64,000 nt of DNA from Blautia sp. AF19-10LB (GTDB lineage Bacteria; Bacillota; Clostridia; Lachnospirales; Lachnospiraceae), in NCBI RefSeq assembly GCF_003461245.1, contig NZ_QTWS01000002.1, forward strand, positions 62,001-126,000, written 5' to 3'. The notes below the pieces were generated by a model. The model did not search any database. It worked only from the letters and a program-made list of their open reading frames with translations, and was not told where the DNA came from. A program made the position numbers and the translations under genes. This document shows, one piece after another, positions 46,993 through 56,559 of the stretch (its first letter is position 1; every line of letters starts with the position of its first letter).

Positions 46993-46993
46993 C
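46977..46993 (+). promoter_or_regulatory. WalR-like box at the ftsE promoter
   Basis: TGTAAC-N5-TGTAAC matches the WalR consensus TGTWAH-N5-TGTWAH exactly, here on the strand opposite to ftsE. It overlaps the predicted -35 and spacer, a position that would fit repression. Confidence 0.55.
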
Positions 46994-47048
46994 ATATCTT
47001 TTGGCAGAATGCAAGCATTTTTGTTGAATTCATAAAATTTTCACGATT

Positions 47049-48137
47049 TTAGTACTCAAGTGTCTCCATATACTTCATGTATCTTACAACCATCAGTGCG
47101 ATCTTAAATGTGATTGCATCCTCAAACACACGAAGATCAAGGCCTGTGCTCTTCTGGAGTTTGTCCAGGCGGTATACCAGAGTGTTTCTGTGGATGTAAA
47201 GCTGTCTGGATGTCTCGGAAACATTGAGGCTGTTCTCGAAGAACTTGTCAATGGTGACCAGAGTTTCCTCATCGAAGTCATCCGGTGATTTGTTCTCAAA
47301 GATTTCCTTGATGAACATCTTACACAGCGGAATTGGAAGCTGGTAGATCAGACGGCCGATTCCAAGAGAGCTGTATGCGATGACATCCTTCTCTCCAAAG
47401 AAGATCTTACCTACATCAAGTGCCATTCTTGCTTCCTTATAGGAACGGGAAACTTCCTTCAGTTCATTTACGATCGTTCCATATGCGATATGTGTTTCTT
47501 CGTTCTGGTTCAGTCCGAGAGTATCAAGGATCGCATGAGACAGTTTGTCCAGGTCTGCATATCCCTCTCCCTCCTCAAGTTCCTTGACGATAATGATGCT
47601 CTTCTCATCAACAGCAGTAATAAAGTCCTTGCTCTTGCCACCAAAGAAACTCTTCACGCTCTCCATGGAACTGTGATCCTTCTCCTGCTGAAGTTCCAGG
47701 ATCATAACTGCACGGCGTACATCTGCATCGATGTGCAGTTTCTTGGCGCGGTTGTAAATATCTACGAGGAGCAGGTTATCAAGAAGAAGGTTCTTGATAA
47801 AGCTGTCCTTGTCAAATCTTTCCTTATATGCAACGATCAGATTCTGGATCTGGAACGCTGCCAGTTTACCGATCATATAGGTGTCCTCATCGTCTCCATG
47901 AGCGACCAGAATATATTCCAACTGATAGTCGTCACAGACCTTGAAATACTGGAATCCCTTGACGAGCTGACTGTCAGCCTGGGATTCTACAAACGCCTGG
48001 ATGTCTCCCTGCTGTATTGAAAAATCTGAAAATGTCGTTGCGAGCACCTTTCCCTCGGTGTCAATAATGCAGAATTCTGTCCTGGAGATTTCCTTTAATC
48101 CTTCCAGTGTATTCTGAAGTACCTGATTTGATATCAT
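47049..48137 (-). CDS. CdaR/PucR-family transcriptional regulator
   Basis: A 362-residue protein. The C-terminus is the PucR-type helix-turn-helix: FFENSLNVSETSRQLYIHRN followed by TLVYRLDKLQKSTGLDLR. The N-terminal 120 residues form a sensor-like region (CIIDTEGKVLATTF) related to sugar-diacid recognition proteins. A GGDEF-like central segment is usual in this family. No diacid or purine pathway gene is adjacent, so the ligand and targets are unknown. It stands as a single gene upstream of ftsE. Confidence 0.82.
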   Translation of the reverse strand: MISNQVLQNTLEGLKEISRTEFCIIDTEGKVLATTFSDFSIQQGDIQAFVESQADSQLVKGFQYFKVCDDYQLEYILVAHGDDEDTYMIGKLAAFQIQNLIVAYKERFDKDSFIKNLLLDNLLLVDIYNRAKKLHIDADVRRAVMILELQQEKDHSSMESVKSFFGGKSKDFITAVDEKSIIIVKELEEGEGYADLDKLSHAILDTLGLNQNEETHIAYGTIVNELKEVSRSYKEARMALDVGKIFFGEKDVIAYSSLGIGRLIYQLPIPLCKMFIKEIFENKSPDDFDEETLVTIDKFFENSLNVSETSRQLYIHRNTLVYRLDKLQKSTGLDLRVFEDAITFKIALMVVRYMKYMETLEY

Positions 48138-48278
48138 CTGCCTACATCCCTTCTCGCTTATTGTGCGTTTTCTCTTGTTATCCCCATATCAACCTGAATA
48201 TTTACTATATTTTAATACAAAATCACCAAAAATAAAAGAGGAAAACACAACTTTTTTACAACTTTTTGTTTATTTTTG

Positions 48279-49142
48279 CTATTTTTCGAGGAATCCTTCG
48301 CCATGGACCTCTCTCGCATCCCCAACGATCACGAACGCATTCGGGTCGATCTCATCGATCATTTCCTTGAGATGTACCAGTTCTTTCTTTCCGACTACGC
48401 AGAAAAGCATCAGTTTATCCTGTCCGGAATACATTCCCTTCGCAGAGATTCCGGTAATTCCGCGGTCAAGATCCTCCATTACCATGCGTGAAACTTCATC
48501 CGGCTTCTCTGTGATGATGTAGACAGATTTGGAGAATTTAAGACCTTCGATGATGCCGTCGGATACTTTTGTGACGAGATATACTGCAATGATCGCATAA
48601 AGTGCACGCTCTACCCCAAATACATACATGCCGACCAATACAACTGCTCCGTCAACAAACTGCATGATCTGCGCGATCGAATAATGTCTCATAAAGTTCT
48701 GGATGATTGCCGCAAGAAGATCGGTCCCGCCTGTCGTTCCTCCCCCAAGGAACACAAGACCGATCCCTACACCCTGCAAAAGACCTCCATATAATGCCAC
48801 GAGAAGAAAATCTCCGGACAGTTTCCATGCCGGAAGGACTGCCAGCCAGACAGTCAGAGAGAGATCTCCCAGAAGTGCTTTTTTTACAAAGGCAACTCCT
48901 TTTATTTTGGCCGCGAGAAGAAACACCGGAATGTTTAATACAAGGTTTGTTACCCAGAGAGGAATTCCATTTCCGTATAAACTCTTTGTTCCTGCTTTGA
49001 CCAGGATTGCAATGCCTGAAAAGCCTCCCGTTACCAATCCTGCCGCATCAAAACAGGAAGTGATCGCGGTTGCCATCAGTGCGGTTCCAACGATGATCAG
49101 CAGATATTCCATATACCATGGTTTTTTGCCCGTAATTTTCAT
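48279..49142 (-). CDS. YitT family membrane protein
   Basis: A 287-residue protein with five or six hydrophobic segments (GTALMATAITSCFDAAGLVTGG, LVFLGGGTTGGTDLLAAII) and a C-terminal DUF2179 domain (YIITEKPDEVSRMVMEDLDRG). The family is widespread in Bacillota and has no assigned function. AAAGGAGAAC precedes the ATG. Confidence 0.9.
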   Translation of the reverse strand: MKITGKKPWYMEYLLIIVGTALMATAITSCFDAAGLVTGGFSGIAILVKAGTKSLYGNGIPLWVTNLVLNIPVFLLAAKIKGVAFVKKALLGDLSLTVWLAVLPAWKLSGDFLLVALYGGLLQGVGIGLVFLGGGTTGGTDLLAAIIQNFMRHYSIAQIMQFVDGAVVLVGMYVFGVERALYAIIAVYLVTKVSDGIIEGLKFSKSVYIITEKPDEVSRMVMEDLDRGITGISAKGMYSGQDKLMLFCVVGKKELVHLKEMIDEIDPNAFVIVGDAREVHGEGFLEK

Positions 49143-49199
49143 AAGTTCTCCTTTCTACTCTCCTATCGCTGTACTGTAATAAAGTATCCCTTAACCCAA

Positions 49200-49237
49200 A
49201 AGAACGGGATACAGCGATTTGGCTGTTTCCCGTTCTT
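49200..49237 (-). terminator. Terminator after the OPT-PqqD operon
   Basis: On the minus strand, AAGAACGGGAAACAGC and GCTGTATCCCGTTCTT form a stem of about 15 pairs around a short loop, followed by a moderate U-rich tract. Confidence 0.8.
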
Positions 49238-49245
49238 AGTGTGCC

Positions 49246-49626
49246 CTACTTGGAAGGCTTGTTTGCAAATTTTATGAAATGATAGCTCTCAACGATCTGG
49301 AAATATTTGACGATCCTCGGATAAAGCGGCTCTGCTGCCTCCCCGAACTCGTCCTTGACCAGTGCTGCGATATCAGCAACGGTACGTTCTCCATCGATCA
49401 GAGGCCAGATAAATGTCCCCTGCTGATCCAGATGTACCTTGGTGAACTGCGGTTTGTTGAATACCTTCTGGGCAATCTTGTTGAACAACCCTGTATTCTC
49501 GACTTTGAGCACGATACGGTCCCTGCGGTCTGTAAACCACTGAAGTTCCTCTGCGCGCACCGGGATCAGATCCAGATAGTTGATATCCAAAACTTCTTTT
49601 TTGCTTTTTTTATTCTGTTTTTTCAT
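49246..49626 (-). CDS. PqqD-like (RiPP recognition element) protein
   Basis: A 126-residue protein with a Lys-rich start and a C-terminal PqqD-like fold: FIWPLIDGERTVADIAALVK, then DEFGEAAEPLYPRIVKYFQI. Stand-alone PqqD proteins usually bind a peptide substrate for a radical-SAM or similar modifying enzyme, but none is encoded here. The ATG overlaps the upstream OPT stop as TGATG, so it is translationally coupled to the transporter. I infer a role with that transporter. Confidence 0.75.
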   Translation of the reverse strand: MKKQNKKSKKEVLDINYLDLIPVRAEELQWFTDRRDRIVLKVENTGLFNKIAQKVFNKPQFTKVHLDQQGTFIWPLIDGERTVADIAALVKDEFGEAAEPLYPRIVKYFQIVESYHFIKFANKPSK

Positions 49627-51524
49627 CAGGCTTTTTTCTTTTTCCATAAGGAGAATTTAAGCAGTGTAAGGATCATGATAACCATGAGGATAACACCACC
49701 GATGTTACCAAAGTTAGCAACACCAGAGATATCCAGGCTGACACCTGCAACTGCAAGGATCGCAAGTGCGATACCAACAAGACCCTCACCGGCGATCATA
49801 CCAGCACAGTACAGAGTACCGTCTGTAACCTGATCGTTCTTTGTCTTCTCATCAACGTTCTTTCTGCCATCCATCAGCATACGAACAACACCACCGATCA
49901 TGATGGTTGCGTTCAAGTAGATTGGAAGGTAGAGACCGATTGCGAATGGCATTACCGGGATTCTCAGGATTTCCATACCGATTGCAAGGAATACTCCGAT
50001 GAATACGAGTGTCCAAGGAAGGTTTCCTCCCATGATACCCTCAACGATCATCTTCATAAGTCCTGCCTGAGGAGCCGGAACTTCTGCTCCGCCGTATCCC
50101 CATGCTGCATCCAGAAGGTAAAGAACACCACCGATTGCAAGACCGGAAGCAACAACACCGATCAGCTCACCGATCTGCTGTGTCTTAGGAGTTGCTCCAA
50201 GAAGGAATCCTGTCTTAAGGTCCTGAGAAGTATCACCAGCGATAGCTGCGATGATACAGATAACAGAACCGATAGCGATAGCTGCTTTCATACCATCGAT
50301 TCCAGTCTGTCCGCTTCCTTTGATCACCATTGTGGAAATCAGAAGTGTAGCGATCGCCATACCGGAAACCGGGTTGTTGGAGCTACCGATCATACCTACC
50401 ATACGGGAAGATACAGTTGCAAAGAAGAATCCGAAGATTACGATAAGGAGTGCACCAAGCGGGTTAACCGGGATAGCCGGTACAGCCCAGATGATAGCTA
50501 CCATTGCAAGGATTCCGATCAGGATAAAGTTCATCGGAAGATCCTGGTCAGTTCTTGCTGTTCCCTTAACAGATCCGCCCTTCATGCTCTTCATGGAATC
50601 ACGGAATGTGCTGATGATCAGCGGCAGGGATTTGATCAGGGAAATGATACCACCAGTAGCGATAGCACCAGCTCCGATGTATTTAACGTATGTGCTCCAG
50701 ATTGCAGATGCTCCGCCGTTTGCATACAGGTCAGCGATTGTAGTTCCCTGTGCTGCCGGATACAGCCATGTGTCTGGTCCGAACAGACAGATCATCGGGA
50801 TGATGACCATCCATCCTACAAGTGAACCTACGAACATGAAGGATGCGATACGCGGTCCTACGATATAACCAACACCAAGAAGTGCCGGATATACTTCCAT
50901 ACCGAGCTCACCCTTGAGGGATGTAAATGCTGCAGAAACGTCTGCCGGGATCACCTTCAGACCGTCTACTACAAATTTGAATACTGCTGCAAGTCCCATT
51001 CCTGAGAATACAGTAGATGCATTAGCTCCACCCTCTTCACCGGCAAGAAGTACGTCTGCGCAGGCAGTTCCTTCCGGATAGAGAAGTGTTGCGTGCTCTT
51101 TTACGATAAGAGCGTTACGAAGCGGTACCATGAAAAGTACACCAAGGATACCACCGCAAAGTGCGATCAGAGTGATCTCAACCAGGCTCGGTTTGTCACA
51201 GAGACCTTCTTCTGCCCACAAAAAAAGAGCAGGCATTGTGAAGATAGCACCTGCTGCAAGTGATTCACCGGCGGAACCGATGGTCTGTACCAGGTTACTC
51301 TCCAGAATGGAGTTTTTCTTCATGATGACACGGATAACACCCATAGAAATAACTGCTGCCGGAATAGATGCAGAAACAGTCATACCGACACGAAGTCCGA
51401 GGTATGCGTTAGCAGCACCAAATACGATAGCAAGGATGACACCCATGATCACTGATGTTACCGTCATCTCTGCTGTGACTTTTTCAGCAGGAATATACGG
51501 CTTGAACTCTTTGTTCTCGTTCAT
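49626..51524 (-). CDS. OPT family oligopeptide transporter
   Basis: A 632-residue membrane protein with about 14 to 16 hydrophobic segments, beginning YIPAEKVTAEMTVTSVIMGV and containing GANAYLGLRVGMTVSASIPA-like and NNPVSGMAIATLL segments typical of bacterial OPT proteins. The family moves small peptides, metal chelates or siderophores, probably with protons. It is the first gene of a two-gene operon with the PqqD-like gene. Confidence 0.9.
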   Translation of the reverse strand: MNENKEFKPYIPAEKVTAEMTVTSVIMGVILAIVFGAANAYLGLRVGMTVSASIPAAVISMGVIRVIMKKNSILESNLVQTIGSAGESLAAGAIFTMPALFLWAEEGLCDKPSLVEITLIALCGGILGVLFMVPLRNALIVKEHATLLYPEGTACADVLLAGEEGGANASTVFSGMGLAAVFKFVVDGLKVIPADVSAAFTSLKGELGMEVYPALLGVGYIVGPRIASFMFVGSLVGWMVIIPMICLFGPDTWLYPAAQGTTIADLYANGGASAIWSTYVKYIGAGAIATGGIISLIKSLPLIISTFRDSMKSMKGGSVKGTARTDQDLPMNFILIGILAMVAIIWAVPAIPVNPLGALLIVIFGFFFATVSSRMVGMIGSSNNPVSGMAIATLLISTMVIKGSGQTGIDGMKAAIAIGSVICIIAAIAGDTSQDLKTGFLLGATPKTQQIGELIGVVASGLAIGGVLYLLDAAWGYGGAEVPAPQAGLMKMIVEGIMGGNLPWTLVFIGVFLAIGMEILRIPVMPFAIGLYLPIYLNATIMIGGVVRMLMDGRKNVDEKTKNDQVTDGTLYCAGMIAGEGLVGIALAILAVAGVSLDISGVANFGNIGGVILMVIMILTLLKFSLWKKKKA

Positions 51525-51673
51525 TGATTTCCTCTCCCTTGTTTTTATTGGTCTATGAACCTCAGACCATTATAACCGACTTTGCTTGTATTAGCAAGGG
51601 CGATTTTATGAAATTTTTATATTTCCGTTCGTTTTATTTGACTCTTTTTGGAAATTTTGCACATTTCTGTCTA

Positions 51674-53467
51674 TTATCCATCAATTTCCAGCTGTTTTGT
51701 CAGATACCTTCCGACAATCTTCGAGAAATTTTTGATATTACGGATATAGGCAAAATCCTTGCCGAAGATCTTTTTTTCCGTGGCAAGGTCCTTCTCCTCT
51801 CCTGCAAAAACACCCAGGACGCTGACATCCAGATTCCTCAGACGGCGAATCTCCGTTGCGGTATCCGCGATCGCTTCTTTTCCCTGATATGGTTTCGGAT
51901 TTCTCGCATTCGGACGGTTCACCAGCACATCGTAAGGCTTGCCGTCGCTCAAAACGATCAGGATCTTTTTTTCCTCTTCTCTTGCGAGAAGTCCGTATCC
52001 GGCGGTCTTGATCGCCAGTCCGTCCCTGTTGTTGGAAGATGTTACATAATTAAAAATATTCTCATTCGCTGACCGCGGGTCATCGTATTCCCGGAACCGG
52101 TGAAGGATCGTATAATCCCAGAATGTACAGAAACTCATCACCCTATGCGGGATCTCGACATTGCTTAGGGCTTCGCTGATGATATATGCCTGAAGTGCCA
52201 CCTCTCCCTGCCGGCTCATCTGCGAACCGCTCGCATCGATCAGTACATCCACCACGAAATCTGACGCATCCGCCTTGAGCTCTCTTTCAAAAAGTTTCGC
52301 ATCCTGGCTTCGTCCGACCCGCCACAGCCTCGATGGTACGATCTGTCCGCGGTCAGAAAGGACTGTCTGTGTCTCACTTCTGAGGACAAGAGATTTGCGG
52401 AGTGTATCTGTCAGCACAGAAATATTCCGCTTCACGATACGGTGCTTGTCATGGTACAGCCAGATATTCTTGTTCCGCAGGCGCTTCGCGTATTCATACT
52501 GGTAATTTCGTTTTACCGGATTCTTAAGGACTCCCTCTGTGAAATAAAGGCTGCAGTCGCTGTGAACGCCCCGGCACATCAGATAGTTGATCTTTTTTTC
52601 CTCTGCTTCGCTTAAATAGGTTCTGCCGTAGTTCAGTTCTACATAGGTGTAGGCTTTTTCCAGCATTTCGGGAGTGACTACTGTGATGTTTTTCTTTTTC
52701 TGGCGTTTCTGCTCCATCTCTTCTGTCACGGAGCGGTCCTCCATGCCTGCCATGTTGGTCGTCAGTTTCTCGACATAACTCTCAAGTGCTTCCTCATACA
52801 TCTCCTCAGAGAGAAAATCTTCCCAGGAAAATTCTGTAAGTTCTTCCAGTGTGACCGCCATTACACGTTCCAGACTGCCTCGCCGCTGTTCAAATGCCGG
52901 GTCGATCATGGAATTATACAGTTCATCGATGCAGCGGATCAGTTCCATCGTATCCTCTGCCTCGCCGGAACGGATCACCAGATCCATAAACGGCTGAAGT
53001 TTCTGTTCGACTCTGTATACGCCTCCGTCCAGTCTCCTGCGGAGCACCGCGACCTTCAGTCTTCCCAGAAAGTCTGCCTGTGACGGCATCTTCTCGAACT
53101 CCTGATCCAGAATATCCTCAAAAGCCTCTCTCTGCATGTTCCGGATGCCCGGGCGTTCCTCACAGATCTTTTCTCCGATCGCCTCCTCGATGCAGAGCTG
53201 TGCAACAGCAGTCAGTTCGCCTTCGTCAGCCTGCAGAAATACTTTTTTGACGAGATAAAGCCCCAGAAGATCTTTATCATAAAATCTTGCCAGGGCTCCC
53301 TGTTTGATTCCGTCATAAAGGGCGATCGCCTTCGAGCGGAGAAAAAGTGAAACATCCGGTTTCATATCCAGTTTATAATCACCGCTGACTGTCCACAGAA
53401 GATTTCGGATCCGGTTCTCGAGTTCCAGACGGCTGTCCTCTATTTCCAGTGTTTCTTCTTTATTCAT
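51674..53467 (-). CDS. VWA-domain protein, partner of a MoxR ATPase
   Basis: A 597-residue protein. The C-terminal 190 residues form a von Willebrand A domain with a complete MIDAS (DASGS at 411-415; later a Thr/Asp-containing loop and VLSDGKPYD). The N-terminal 400 residues are helical and charged, as in CobT/NorD-type proteins. It starts at an ATG overlapping the ATPase stop (ATGAATAA). In related systems, MoxR and VWA pairs remodel or insert cofactors into target proteins. The target here is unknown. Confidence 0.8.
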   Translation of the reverse strand: MNKEETLEIEDSRLELENRIRNLLWTVSGDYKLDMKPDVSLFLRSKAIALYDGIKQGALARFYDKDLLGLYLVKKVFLQADEGELTAVAQLCIEEAIGEKICEERPGIRNMQREAFEDILDQEFEKMPSQADFLGRLKVAVLRRRLDGGVYRVEQKLQPFMDLVIRSGEAEDTMELIRCIDELYNSMIDPAFEQRRGSLERVMAVTLEELTEFSWEDFLSEEMYEEALESYVEKLTTNMAGMEDRSVTEEMEQKRQKKKNITVVTPEMLEKAYTYVELNYGRTYLSEAEEKKINYLMCRGVHSDCSLYFTEGVLKNPVKRNYQYEYAKRLRNKNIWLYHDKHRIVKRNISVLTDTLRKSLVLRSETQTVLSDRGQIVPSRLWRVGRSQDAKLFERELKADASDFVVDVLIDASGSQMSRQGEVALQAYIISEALSNVEIPHRVMSFCTFWDYTILHRFREYDDPRSANENIFNYVTSSNNRDGLAIKTAGYGLLAREEEKKILIVLSDGKPYDVLVNRPNARNPKPYQGKEAIADTATEIRRLRNLDVSVLGVFAGEEKDLATEKKIFGKDFAYIRNIKNFSKIVGRYLTKQLEIDG

Positions 53468-54377
53468 AGACATCCTCTCTGATCCATTCTGCCGGAATCC
53501 TCGTATGTACAACGTCCTCCACGATTTCCTTCTCAAAGACATCAAACGTCTTGTTCACGATTCCCATCTGCACTGCAAGGGACGGAGAAAGTCCGACTTT
53601 GATGATCTTCATTGCCGCCAGAAGTCCTCGAAGATCCAGCGCCTTCGTGGAGATCTCACTGTTCAGTGCTTTGAGCTGGAGATCCAGGAACAGTCCGGTA
53701 AACTGCTCAATGGCTTTTTCCTTTGCATCCGGGAACATTTCTTTAAAAATAAAACGAAGTGTTTCCTCTGTCTGCGCCGGCATATCGATCACGAGGAAAC
53801 GGGAAACCAGAGCTTCGTTCAGCTCCTTGGTTCCTGCGTATCCATAGTTCATCGTTCCGATAAACCGTGCTGCCGGATGAAGGTCTATCTTGTCATATCC
53901 CGGCACATCGATGGAACGGCGGTAGTCCAGTGTCGCATGAAGCACAGAAACTGCGTCGTTTTTTGCCATATTGATCTCGTCCAGGATACCGAATCCGCCA
54001 TATTCTGCACAGCGGTAGATACTTCCCTTGCGAAGCTTCACTTCGTTGTCCTCAAAAGTATCCGTTCCGATCAGATCACCACTGTTGGTATTTACGTGAA
54101 ACGATACATTGTAAGACGGACGGTTAAAAATATATGCCAGGTTCTCGGCAAGGATATTCTTGCCGGTCGCTTTCGGTCCGGTCAGGAGCAGGTTCTGACC
54201 CTGGAGGATGGCTGCGATCGCCATCTCCAGGATCTCCTTTCCATAGAAAGGTATGGAAGGTTTCGTGATCCTTCCTGCTGCTTCTTCCTTTACCGAATAA
54301 GCCTGTCTGAATTCTTCGACTCTTTTTATCAGTTCTGGAGAAACATTCTGTTCCTCCAGAAATCTTAATTCTTCCAT
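53460..54377 (-). CDS. MoxR/CbbQ-type AAA+ ATPase
   Basis: A 305-residue AAA+ protein with Walker A GPKATGKN at 67-74, Walker B GILDEIN at 130-136, a sensor segment RFIGTMNYGYAGTKELNEAL, and a C-terminal lid. The residue after the P-loop Lys is Asn instead of the usual Thr/Ser. It overlaps the VWA gene by 8 bases, so the two form a fixed unit, like NorQ-NorD or CbbQ-CbbO. Its substrate is unknown. Confidence 0.82.
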   Translation of the reverse strand: MEELRFLEEQNVSPELIKRVEEFRQAYSVKEEAAGRITKPSIPFYGKEILEMAIAAILQGQNLLLTGPKATGKNILAENLAYIFNRPSYNVSFHVNTNSGDLIGTDTFEDNEVKLRKGSIYRCAEYGGFGILDEINMAKNDAVSVLHATLDYRRSIDVPGYDKIDLHPAARFIGTMNYGYAGTKELNEALVSRFLVIDMPAQTEETLRFIFKEMFPDAKEKAIEQFTGLFLDLQLKALNSEISTKALDLRGLLAAMKIIKVGLSPSLAVQMGIVNKTFDVFEKEIVEDVVHTRIPAEWIREDVYE

Positions 54378-54398
54378 TTATAAGTACTCCCAGAAATC

Positions 54399-56513
54399 TT
54401 ATACTTCAAAGATCAGATCGCCGTAGGAAGGCATCGGCCACATTTCCTTGTCAACCAGCATTTCCAGTTCATCCACCGGTGTACGCAGTTCTTCCATTGC
54501 TTTTGTGATGGTGTCCTTGCAGTATACGGCGCGTTCTCTTCCCTCCGGGATCTCCGGAACTCTGGCTACTGCCTTGGAAAGTTTGTTCATTGCGCTGTTG
54601 GTGCTCTTGAGAAGTGCAGAGCATTTCTTGAGAAGGTCAAGCTGTACGCTCACATCGATCGCACCGACTGCCTGTACGGCATTGATGGAATCTGCCAGTA
54701 CAGTCGTATATCTGATCACTGCCGGGATGATCTGCTTGGTTGTAATGTCGATCATGGCCTTGGCTTCAATGTTGATCGCTTTTGCATAGATCTCGTACTG
54801 GATCTCTGCACGGGATTCCAGCTCTGTTCTGGTAAATACATGGAATTCCTCGAACAGTTTCACAGCTTTATCTGTGGTGAGTGCCGGGATCGCATCCACC
54901 ATGGATGGAAGGTTCGGAAGTCCGCGGCGTTTCGCTTCCTCTGCCCATTCCGGAGCATATCCGTTGCCGTTGAATACGATCCTCTGATGATCGATCGCGT
55001 ATTCCTTGATCAGATCATGGACTGCCATATCAAAGTCCTCGGCAGCTTCCAGACGGTCGCAGGCTTCTTTGAAAGCCTCGGCTGCAATCGTATTCAGTAC
55101 GACGTTGCATTCAGAGATAGAGTCCCTGGAGCCCACCATACGGAATTCGAACTTGTTTCCGGTAAAAGCGAACGGTGAAGTACGGTTTCTGTCCGTTGCG
55201 TCCTTCATGAAGTCCGGAAGAGTCTTGACACCTGTCTCCAGGATGGTTCCCTTCTTGCTGTGTGTGGCTGTTCCTGTGCTGATAAGCTGATCCAGGACAT
55301 CACCAAGCTGCTCGCCAAGGAATACAGAGATCACCGCCGGCGGTGCTTCGTTTCCACCAAGTCTCTGGTCGTTTCCGACATCTGCCGCGGACTCACGGAG
55401 AAGGTCTGCATGTGTATCTACAGCCTTGAGGATACAGGTCAGGACGAGAAGGAACTGAACGTTCTCATGCGGTGTCTTGCCAGGATCCAGAAGGTTGATC
55501 CCGTCATCTGTAGTCAGGGACCAGTTATTGTGCTTACCGGAACCATTGACTCCTGCGAATGGTTTCTCATGGAGCAGGCAGCGCATACCGTGACGGCTCG
55601 CTACTTTCTTGAGGATGCGCATCATGATCTGGTTATGGTCTGCTGCGATGTTTGCCGGTGCATAGATCGGAGCCAGCTCATGCTGTGCCGGTGCAACTTC
55701 GTTGTGCTGTGTCTTGGCTGTCACGCCCAGTTTCCAGCATTCTTCGTTGACTTCTTTCATATAAGCGGAAATCCTCTGACGGATGGTTCCAAGATAATGG
55801 TCGTCCATCTCCTGTCCCTTCGGAGGCATTGCTCCAAACAGAGTCCTTCCTGTATATGTAAGGTCTTTTCGCTGAAGCCATTTTTCCTTATCTACGAGGA
55901 AGTATTCCTGCTCTGCACCGACAGACGGAGTTACTTTCTTAGATGTGGTATTTCCAAAAAGTCTGATGAGACGTAATGCCTGTGTATTGATCGCTTCCAT
56001 AGAGCGGAGAAGCGGTGTCTTCTGGTCCAGTGCCTCTCCTGTATAGGAGCAGAATGCAGTCGGGATGCAAAGTGTGCCGCCTGCGGCATCATGACGTACA
56101 AAAGCCGGTGAAGTGCAGTCCCACGCTGTATAACCTCTCGCCTCAAATGTAGCACGAAGTCCACCTGACGGGAAAGAAGATGCATCGGATTCTCCTTTGA
56201 TCAGTTCTTTACCTGAAAAGCTCATAAGAACCTTGCCATTTTCCTTCGGTGCTGTGATAAAAGCATCGTGCTTCTCTGCTGTCACACCTGTCAGTGGCTG
56301 GAACCAGTGGCTGTAATGTGTCGCACCTTTCTCGATTGCCCATTCCTTCATCTCATGAGCAACAACATCTGCTACTTCCGGTGAAAGCTCCTTGCCTTCC
56401 TCGATGGTTTTTTTGAGTTCTTTGTAAACTTTCTTCGGGAGTCGTTCTTCCATGACAGAATCATTGAATACATCGCATCCAAAAAGTTCTGTTACATTCA
56501 CGTAATCTGACAT
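54399..56513 (-). CDS. glnN: Glutamine synthetase type III
   Basis: A 704-residue enzyme of the large GSIII class, with [66 protein letters not shown] and the C-terminal region with [17 protein letters not shown]. It makes glutamine from glutamate, ammonia and ATP. GSIII is common in Bacteroidota and Lachnospiraceae. CAAAGGAG precedes the ATG. The MoxR and VWA genes follow after 21 bases. Confidence 0.96.
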   Translation of the reverse strand: MSDYVNVTELFGCDVFNDSVMEERLPKKVYKELKKTIEEGKELSPEVADVVAHEMKEWAIEKGATHYSHWFQPLTGVTAEKHDAFITAPKENGKVLMSFSGKELIKGESDASSFPSGGLRATFEARGYTAWDCTSPAFVRHDAAGGTLCIPTAFCSYTGEALDQKTPLLRSMEAINTQALRLIRLFGNTTSKKVTPSVGAEQEYFLVDKEKWLQRKDLTYTGRTLFGAMPPKGQEMDDHYLGTIRQRISAYMKEVNEECWKLGVTAKTQHNEVAPAQHELAPIYAPANIAADHNQIMMRILKKVASRHGMRCLLHEKPFAGVNGSGKHNNWSLTTDDGINLLDPGKTPHENVQFLLVLTCILKAVDTHADLLRESAADVGNDQRLGGNEAPPAVISVFLGEQLGDVLDQLISTGTATHSKKGTILETGVKTLPDFMKDATDRNRTSPFAFTGNKFEFRMVGSRDSISECNVVLNTIAAEAFKEACDRLEAAEDFDMAVHDLIKEYAIDHQRIVFNGNGYAPEWAEEAKRRGLPNLPSMVDAIPALTTDKAVKLFEEFHVFTRTELESRAEIQYEIYAKAINIEAKAMIDITTKQIIPAVIRYTTVLADSINAVQAVGAIDVSVQLDLLKKCSALLKSTNSAMNKLSKAVARVPEIPEGRERAVYCKDTITKAMEELRTPVDELEMLVDKEMWPMPSYGDLIFEV

Positions 56514-56559
56514 TCTGTTTCTCCTTTGATTGTATTTCTATTAATTGTTTCTTGACAGT

